Shown here in pieces: positions 30,413 to 36,557 of a stretch of DNA of 36,557 nucleotides. The first letter of the stretch is position 1; every line of letters begins with the position of its first letter. Made by a program: the position numbers and the translations under genes. The DNA lies in NCBI GenBank assembly GCA_007280395.1, contig QYQH01000041.1, positions 1 through 36,557 of the forward strand. The letters are read 5' to 3'. Below the pieces are notes generated by a model. It worked only from the letters and a program-made list of their open reading frames with translations, ran no database searches and was not told the origin of the DNA. The DNA comes from Actinomycetales bacterium. GTDB taxonomy: Bacteria; Actinomycetota; Actinomycetes; Nanopelagicales; Nanopelagicaceae.

Positions 30413-31410
30413 ATAGAAAGATTAAGTTATTAGCTTTGGCTCTAGCCGGCTTGCTTGTAATTGTTGGTTTTATTCGACTGCAACCGAAAAATGATTTCCC
30501 TGCTAATAAACCAGGCAAGGTAATTGATTTTGTGATCGCAGATGGTGAACTCGGAAGTTCAATCGCAAGTAAATTGGAGAAGGGCGGCGTAATAAAAAGC
30601 GCGGCAAAGTTTGTCGAAGAATTTACTAGCGATCCAAAAGCTCAAGGAATAAGCGCGGGATCGCATTCGATCCAACTCCATATCCCAACAAAGTTTGCAA
30701 TCGCACAGCTTCTTGACCCCAAACGATTAAATAACCTCTTGATAGTGAAAGAAGGGTCAACCTTCTCTGATGTATTAACTCAATTGAGAGGAAACGACCA
30801 TATTTCCAAGAATAATTCGGGCTACGCAACAGTTAAATCAATCTTTCCTAGGTCCACAAAGTCTTTAGAGGGTTCGCTCTTTCCAGCGCATTATTCTTTT
30901 GAACCGGATACGTCGGTGACGGGGGCGTTAGAGACGATGATAAATAAGGCTAAGAGCGAGGTTTCCAGAATTGGACTGGCTGCAGGTTATGACATGTACA
31001 AACCCTATGAAGTTCTAACGATTGCTTCAATGGTCCAGATCGAAGGCGATTCGAAAGATTTCTCCAAGGTTGCAAGGGTTATCTATAACAGGCTGAAGAT
31101 CGGAATGGCGTTGCAACTAAATTCAACGGTGCAATATGCCGCTAATTTGCGTGGAAAAATTACCCTTTCAACTAAGGCAACGAAGATAAATTCGCCATAC
31201 AACACTTATATTCACGTCGGCCTGCCACCTACTCCGATCTCTAATCCAAGTCTCGACGCCATCGTGGCAAGCCTGAAGCCCGCAAGCGGGGATTGGTTAT
31301 ATTTCATTACTGTTGCTCCTGGTGATACTCGTTTTACAAAGAATTTCACGGAGTTCTCAAATTGGAATACGGAGTTCAATAAGAATGTGGCTGCAGGTAA
31401 ATTCAAATGA
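30409..31410 (+). CDS. mltG: Endolytic transglycosylase MltG (YceG-like)
   Basis: Single N-terminal TM, LEGSLFPAHYSF, LTIASMVQIEGDSKDFSKVARVIYNRLKIGMALQLNSTVQYA, SPYNTYIHVGLPPTPISNPSLDAIVASLKPA. Confidence 0.96.
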   Translation: MNRKIKLLALALAGLLVIVGFIRLQPKNDFPANKPGKVIDFVIADGELGSSIASKLEKGGVIKSAAKFVEEFTSDPKAQGISAGSHSIQLHIPTKFAIAQLLDPKRLNNLLIVKEGSTFSDVLTQLRGNDHISKNNSGYATVKSIFPRSTKSLEGSLFPAHYSFEPDTSVTGALETMINKAKSEVSRIGLAAGYDMYKPYEVLTIASMVQIEGDSKDFSKVARVIYNRLKIGMALQLNSTVQYAANLRGKITLSTKATKINSPYNTYIHVGLPPTPISNPSLDAIVASLKPASGDWLYFITVAPGDTRFTKNFTEFSNWNTEFNKNVAAGKFK

Positions 31411-32195
31411 TTAAAGCTGCGGTATTGGGTTCACCCATAACTCATTCCCTCTCGCCAAAAATCCATAAGAGAGCCTACGAAATACTTGGTATTGCTGGGG
31501 AATACACCGCAGTTGAAGTAAATGAAGAGACTTTTCCTAACTTTTTTGCAGAAAACTCGAAGGGCGGTTGGACTGGATTCTCTTTAACGATGCCGCTTAA
31601 GGAGATTGCAATTAGATATTGCGCGCAAGTAAGTGAAACCGCTCATCGTATTAATTCCGCGAACACTTTGCATAGATTAGAAAATCAATGGCACGCGACA
31701 TCAACCGATTATCTGGCGTTCGCAAATCTTCTTCAGGTTTCAGCTGATTCGAGAGTTGCGATTATTGGTGGCGGGGGAACAGCAAGGGCTGCAGCAGGCG
31801 CTCTTAATTCTAAGGTAGCCAATATTGATGTGTTGCTCCGTTCGCCGGACCGTTTAGTAGCAATGGCCAGAGCGGCTCCTGATGTTTTGCTAACTCACCT
31901 AGAGATGTCTGCAAATTTAGATTCTTATGATTTGATAATTCAAAGTACGCCAGCAAATGTGTTCGATGGTTATGCCCAAAACTTGAAAAGCGCGCGAGGA
32001 GTTTTGGTGGAATGTCTCTACAAACCCTGGCCAACAGATTTAGTTAATCGATACACCGAACTAGGGGGTCGCATAATTAGTGGTCGTGATTTACTAGTTG
32101 AACAGGCGCTATTCCAGATAGAGATCTTCTCAGGAGAAAATTTCGACTTCAACTTGATGCGGACACAGTTGTTGGCCCATATCTCAGAGGATTAG
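31407..32195 (+). CDS. aroE: Shikimate dehydrogenase
   Basis: AAVLGSPITHSLSPKIHKRAYE, GFSLTMPLKE, VAIIGGGGTARAAAGAL, STDYLAF (substrate Asp retained). Confidence 0.92.
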   Translation: MIKAAVLGSPITHSLSPKIHKRAYEILGIAGEYTAVEVNEETFPNFFAENSKGGWTGFSLTMPLKEIAIRYCAQVSETAHRINSANTLHRLENQWHATSTDYLAFANLLQVSADSRVAIIGGGGTARAAAGALNSKVANIDVLLRSPDRLVAMARAAPDVLLTHLEMSANLDSYDLIIQSTPANVFDGYAQNLKSARGVLVECLYKPWPTDLVNRYTELGGRIISGRDLLVEQALFQIEIFSGENFDFNLMRTQLLAHISED

Positions 32196-32234
32196 AGATA
32201 TCCACAGGTTGAAAATTTGAAGGACTGCCTGGGC

Positions 32235-32240
32235 TAAATT
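32235..32240 (+). promoter_or_regulatory. Putative -10 hexamer TAAATT; leaderless ATG at 32247
   Basis: GGCTAAATTGTCGGAATG: hexamer ends 7 nt before the A of ATG. Confidence 0.4.
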
Positions 32241-32246
32241 GTCGGA

Positions 32247-32660
32247 ATGTTTGAAGTATTTGCTCAGATTGGTTACCTAAGCTTCGCTCTCATAATTTCA
32301 AAGCGCGATATCAGCCACCGAATTATCAGCAATAGAAACCTTGCCCGCTTCGCGATATTTTCGATTATTTTCAATATGAAGTTCCTTGGCTTAATCTTTT
32401 TAATTGATGTAAGCCTCGCTGCGCTCTCACTAATCATCATGCATATTATTTTCAAAGAGCGAGTAGGTCCGGGGGATTTGAAGTTGTTCTGGGTTATGAC
32501 GATCTGGGCCCCGGTTTTCTCTGATTGGTTAGTACTTTTTGCATGGGCTTGGATATTTGGCGGAATATTTAGCATCGCCTCATCCCTGTATTCGCGAAGA
32601 ATCAGCGCCAGCATTCCATTCGCACCATTTATTTTTCTTGCTTTTCTCGCTTCGATATAG
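32247..32660 (+). CDS. A24-family prepilin peptidase-like small membrane protein
   Basis: Multi-[13 protein letters not shown] resembles the D-x3-x3-IPN motif, [11 protein letters not shown] contains the GxGD aspartyl motif, [15 protein letters not shown]-terminal end. Confidence 0.8.
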   Translation: MFEVFAQIGYLSFALIISKRDISHRIISNRNLARFAIFSIIFNMKFLGLIFLIDVSLAALSLIIMHIIFKERVGPGDLKLFWVMTIWAPVFSDWLVLFAWAWIFGGIFSIASSLYSRRISASIPFAPFIFLAFLASI

Positions 32661-32754
32661 CCCCATTTCAAGCGCGGAGTATGCAACATCTGACACAATA
32701 GGAACCTGCGATCGGCTATGGCAGATTAATTCAAGGAAATTTAAGGGAGTCGCT

Positions 32755-33939
32755 GTGATTCGTTGGTTAACCGCTGGTGAATCTCATGGACCTGCACTCA
32801 GTGCAATCCTCGAAGGGATGCCCGCACATATTGAAATCACCAAAGAGATGATCGATGCAGATTTGCAACGCAGACGATTAGGTTTTGGTCGAGGGGCTAG
32901 ACAGACCTTCGAAGCCGATGTGGTTTCGATTCTTGGTGGAGTCCGACACGGGAAATCACAAGGTGGGCCCATTTCTCTTCAGATTGGTAATTCAGAATGG
33001 CCCAAGTGGTCGAAGGTAATGGCACCAGAAATAGTAGATCCGCAAGAGTTAAGTGAGTTAGCCAGAAATGCACCGCTAACTCGACCTAGACCGGGACATG
33101 CAGATTTAGTTGGAATGCAGAAATACGATTTCGTTGATGCTCGGCCAATTTTAGAGAGAGCAAGTGCTCGCGAAACTGCAGCTCGTGTCGCACTTGGCGC
33201 GGTTGCAAGAGCGTTTCTAGATCAAGCAATTGGCATAAAGATTATGAGCCACGTTATCTCAATAGGTGGCGCAATTGCGAAAACGGATTACAAGTTGCCA
33301 ACCTATGCAGACCGCACAGTTGTTGATGAAGATCCAGTGAGAGCTGCTGATAAATCTCTTAGCGCAGAGATGGTTAAAGAGATTGAAAGCGCACATAAAG
33401 ATGGCGACACCTTAGGTGGAGTTGTAGAGGTTCTGGCTTTTAACGTTCCGGTAGGACTTGGTGCCCACACTCATTGGGACCGCCGATTGGATTCCAAACT
33501 TGCTGCGGCACTAATGGGAATTCAGGCGATTAAGGGTGTGGAACTTGGTGATGGTTTTGAATCTGCTAGGCGACGCGGTTCATCTGCCCATGATGAGATT
33601 GAGAAAAATTCCGCTGGAAAAATTGTTAGACGCACAGATCGCGCTGGTGGAACTGAGGGCGGAATAACTAACGGAGAGATTTTGCGAGTTCGCGCAGCAA
33701 TGAAACCTATTTCAACGGTTCCTAAAGCTTTAGACACAATCGATACTGCAACTGGTGAAGCGGCAAAGGCCATCAATCAACGTTCCGATGTCTGTGCCGT
33801 TCCTGCGGCAGGAATTGTTGCCGAGGCGATGGTTGCACTTGTTTTGGCCGATGCAGTTCTTGAAAAATTTGGTGGCGATAGCGTTGGAGAAGTTGCACGC
33901 AACTATAAGAATTACATTCTGAATCTCGGAATCGCATAA
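32755..33939 (+). CDS. aroC: Chorismate synthase
   Basis: [109 protein letters not shown] start with upstream AAGGGAG. The 32539-32754 extension is spurious. Confidence 0.97.
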   Translation: MIRWLTAGESHGPALSAILEGMPAHIEITKEMIDADLQRRRLGFGRGARQTFEADVVSILGGVRHGKSQGGPISLQIGNSEWPKWSKVMAPEIVDPQELSELARNAPLTRPRPGHADLVGMQKYDFVDARPILERASARETAARVALGAVARAFLDQAIGIKIMSHVISIGGAIAKTDYKLPTYADRTVVDEDPVRAADKSLSAEMVKEIESAHKDGDTLGGVVEVLAFNVPVGLGAHTHWDRRLDSKLAAALMGIQAIKGVELGDGFESARRRGSSAHDEIEKNSAGKIVRRTDRAGGTEGGITNGEILRVRAAMKPISTVPKALDTIDTATGEAAKAINQRSDVCAVPAAGIVAEAMVALVLADAVLEKFGGDSVGEVARNYKNYILNLGIA

Positions 33940-34451
33940 TGCCAAAGGCGGTTCTAATCGGCCCGCCAGGAGCGGGTAAATCATCAGTTGGAAGGCAACT
34001 CGCGAAGCTATTGCAATGTGAAATTTTGGATACTGATTTAGAAATCGAAAAGCGAAGTGGCAAGAAGATTTCAGATATTTTTACCGAAGATGGTGAGCCT
34101 GCATTCCGTGCAATCGAAAAAGAAGTGGTCATCGAAGCTTTAACAGAGGCGAGTGGTGTAGTTGCACTAGGTGGCGGGTCGGTCTTAGATCCTGAGGTTT
34201 CTGACTTACTAAAAAAGAGCGGCTTGCCTGTTGCCTATTTGGAGGTTTCAATCTCACAAGCTGCGCCTAGAGTCGGGTTCAATAAGGAACGTCCACTCTT
34301 AACAATTAATCCGCGCCAGCAGTGGCTAGCTCTGATGGAAGTTCGTAGACCGATCTATGAATCTCTATCAACGCTTCAAATAAAAACAGATAATCGTAAA
34401 CCGATCGAAGTCGCTCAAGAAATTATTTCGGCTCTTGGAATTAAGATATGA
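33939..34451 (+). CDS. aroK: Shikimate kinase
   Basis: LIGPPGAGKSSVGRQLA, LDTDLEIEKRSGKKISDIF, ALGGGSVLD, RPLLTI. TAATG overlap with aroC. Confidence 0.95.
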   Translation: MPKAVLIGPPGAGKSSVGRQLAKLLQCEILDTDLEIEKRSGKKISDIFTEDGEPAFRAIEKEVVIEALTEASGVVALGGGSVLDPEVSDLLKKSGLPVAYLEVSISQAAPRVGFNKERPLLTINPRQQWLALMEVRRPIYESLSTLQIKTDNRKPIEVAQEIISALGIKI

Positions 34452-35488
34452 AATCTATTTCGATTAAAGCAGAGCGTGAATATTCAGTAAATTTCGATCG
34501 TAAATGGCGTGATGTGATTGTTGAGATTGCAAAAGCCCACGAAAAAACGTTAGTAGTTGCGCCAGTCGAACTGATTGCACTTTTAAAAATGGATACGAAT
34601 TTCGAAGAGCTAAAGTCGAAAATTCAAATAGTTAGCACCCCCAGTGGCGAGGCTGCAAAGTCTCCTGAATTCCTCCTGAAGATGTGGGAGATTTGCGGTG
34701 ATTTCGGATTAACTCGAAGTGATTGCATAGTAGGTATTGGTGGGGGAGCAACAACTGATTTGGCTGGCTTTGTTGCGGCCACCTGGCTTCGTGGAATCAC
34801 TTGGCATGCAATCCCAACTTCACTAGCCGGCATGGTTGATGCGGCGATCGGTGGTAAAACTGGAATTAATAGTGAGCACGGAAAGAATTTAATCGGATCA
34901 TTTTATTCACCAGGATCTGTAACGATCGATGAGAGTTTGTTGCAATCGCTTCCCGCCAGAGATTTCAATGCGGGAATGGCAGAGGTCATAAAGGCTGGTT
35001 TCATAGCGGACCCAGTTATTTTGGATTTAGCAGACGATGCCAAGAAGAATATTTCGGAATTAATCTGGCGCAGTATTGATGTGAAGGCAGGGGTTGTCAG
35101 CGCTGATTTCAAGGAGAGTCGACTACGTGAAATTCTTAATTACGGTCACACTCTTGGTCATGCGATTGAAAAATTGGAGAGCTACAAGCTTCGACATGGT
35201 GAAGCAGTTTCGATTGGGTTAGTTTTTGCGGCGGAACTCAGCAATCTTCTGGGTAAAGTCGGTAGTGAAGTTGTGGTGAGGCATCGCGAACTGCTCCAGA
35301 AATATGAGCTACCGATCTCATACAAGAGCGGTGAATTTCCGAAACTCTTGGATTTAATGTCGAGTGATAAGAAGGCACGTGGGGCTAACTTGAGATTTAT
35401 TGGTTTGGAAGGGGTTGCTAAACCCATCTGGTTAGAAAATGTAACTGGCGACGAATTAGCAGACGCGTATGAGAGAATTTCCCTATGA
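34448..35488 (+). CDS. aroB: 3-dehydroquinate synthase
   Basis: GIGGGATTDLAGFVAATWLRGITWHAIPTSLAGMVDAAIGGKTGIN, KNLIGSFYSPGSVTID, REILNYGHTLGHAIEKL, HGEAVSIGL. Confidence 0.97.
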   Translation: MKSISIKAEREYSVNFDRKWRDVIVEIAKAHEKTLVVAPVELIALLKMDTNFEELKSKIQIVSTPSGEAAKSPEFLLKMWEICGDFGLTRSDCIVGIGGGATTDLAGFVAATWLRGITWHAIPTSLAGMVDAAIGGKTGINSEHGKNLIGSFYSPGSVTIDESLLQSLPARDFNAGMAEVIKAGFIADPVILDLADDAKKNISELIWRSIDVKAGVVSADFKESRLREILNYGHTLGHAIEKLESYKLRHGEAVSIGLVFAAELSNLLGKVGSEVVVRHRELLQKYELPISYKSGEFPKLLDLMSSDKKARGANLRFIGLEGVAKPIWLENVTGDELADAYERISL

Positions 35489-35916
35489 AAATTTTAGTTT
35501 TGAATGGGCCAAATCTCGGTCGCTTAGATCTGCGTGATTCAAAGGTATATGGCGATATTGATTTTTCGGCGCTAACTGAACTTATTATTTCGGCGGGCAA
35601 GGAATTGAACATCCAATGCGATGTCAGACAGAGTGATAGTGAAGTTGAAATGATCTCCTGGCTACACGAAGCAGCCGATAAAAACACGCCGGTGATAATC
35701 AACCCAGCTGCATTTACCCATTATTCATATGCAATTCGCGATGCCGCCGATATGGTCAAGGCACCGCTGATTGAAGTTCATCTCTCTAATCCAATGTCTC
35801 GCGAGGAGTTTCGCCATACCTCGGTAATCTCTGGAGTGGCCAATGGAACGATTGCTGGATTCGGTCCAGATTCGTATCGCCTTGCGCTGATCGCAATTTC
35901 GCGCATGGTTAAATAG
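35485..35916 (+). CDS. aroQ: Type II 3-dehydroquinate dehydratase
   Basis: MKILVLNGPNLGRLDLRDSKVYG, RQSDSEVEMISWLHEA, IINPAAFTHYSYAIRDA, EVHLSNPMSREEFRHTSVIS. Confidence 0.96.
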   Translation: MKILVLNGPNLGRLDLRDSKVYGDIDFSALTELIISAGKELNIQCDVRQSDSEVEMISWLHEAADKNTPVIINPAAFTHYSYAIRDAADMVKAPLIEVHLSNPMSREEFRHTSVISGVANGTIAGFGPDSYRLALIAISRMVK

Positions 35917-36015
35917 CTGGGATAAGTAAAACCACCCAAACTCTTCAGGTATTCTTAAGGCATTGCATCGGGCGCAAATCGCAGCCAAAGCTTTCTTGGA
36001 AATGGAAATTTGATA

Positions 36016-36557
36016 ATGGCAACAACAAATGATTTGAAGAACGGCATGTGTTTAGATATTGAAGGTCAGCTCTGGAACGTAGTTGAATTCCAGCATGTTA
36101 AACCTGGTAAAGGACCAGCATTCGTTCGAACCAAATTAAAATCTGTAACTACCGGAAAAGTTATCGATCGCACTCTTAATGCTGGTGTCAAAGTAGATGT
36201 TGCGATTCTCGAGAAGCGTGACATGACCTTCCTGTACCGAGATGGCGACGATTTCGTATTCATGGATCAGAAGACCTTTGATCAGATGAGTATCTCAGCA
36301 ACTGTGATTGGTGATTCTGCAGATTACATGCTTGAAAATTGTGAAGCGAATGTTGCTATCCATGAAGGTAATCCGCTTTATATCGATCTAGCAGCATCTG
36401 TCGAACTGACTATTACTTATACCGAACCTGGCCTCCAAGGAGATCGTTCTTCAGGTGGAACTAAACCAGCCACACTAGAGACGGGAATAACTGTTCAAGT
36501 TCCGTTATTTATAAAGCAAGATGAGAAAGTCCTAGTCGATACCCGCACAGGTGCATA
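36016..36557 (+). CDS. efp: Elongation factor P (3' end truncated by the window)
   Basis: [53 protein letters not shown]...; ends in-frame at VDTRTGA without a stop. Confidence 0.96.
   Translation, partial: MATTNDLKNGMCLDIEGQLWNVVEFQHVKPGKGPAFVRTKLKSVTTGKVIDRTLNAGVKVDVAILEKRDMTFLYRDGDDFVFMDQKTFDQMSISATVIGDSADYMLENCEANVAIHEGNPLYIDLAASVELTITYTEPGLQGDRSSGGTKPATLETGITVQVPLFIKQDEKVLVDTRTGA

Noticed and set aside
32539-32754. N-terminal extension of the aroC ORF
   Set aside because: Overlaps the prepilin-peptidase gene in another frame. Chorismate synthase homology starts at GTG 32755 with a Shine-Dalgarno sequence upstream.
1-36557. CRISPR arrays, IS elements, prophage, toxin-antitoxin or defence islands
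   Set aside because: No direct repeats, transposase/integrase motifs or defence-family signatures were seen; intergenic space is minimal.

Overview
This window is a gene-dense core chromosome segment from a small-genome actinobacterium. The gene order and the protein signatures look like a streamlined freshwater lineage such as acI/Nanopelagicales, but that placement is inference. The order, almost all on +, is: tRNA-Gly(GCC) (minus), pabB-pabC fusion, thrS, HIT protein, [minus-strand orphan ORF], pgsA-like, PIM acyltransferase, pimA, LemA-like protein, DUF3048 lipoprotein, pdxS, pdxT, yebC, ruvC-ruvA-ruvB, secD, secF, relA/spoT, DUF349 (minus), MBL hydrolase, hisS, aspS, lipoprotein, FtsH-like AAA+ Zn-protease, DUF948, alaS, ruvX, mltG, aroE, A24 prepilin-peptidase-like, aroC, aroK, aroB, aroQ, efp (cut by the window end). 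I see no CRISPR array, prophage, IS element or defence island. The item most worth following up is the minus-strand ORF between the HIT gene and pgsA. It reads as a G-domain-only, motif-stripped relic or repurposed version of the actinobacterial EF-G-like (EF-G2) translational GTPase. It appears to share a symmetric divergent promoter with pgsA. A second pattern is repeated: TANNNT -10 hexamers lie exactly 12 nt (hexamer start to start codon) upstream of several start codons, which suggests leaderless transcription. A third is an unusual FtsH-like membrane protease with extra TM segments and a Gly-rich insertion in its AAA domain.
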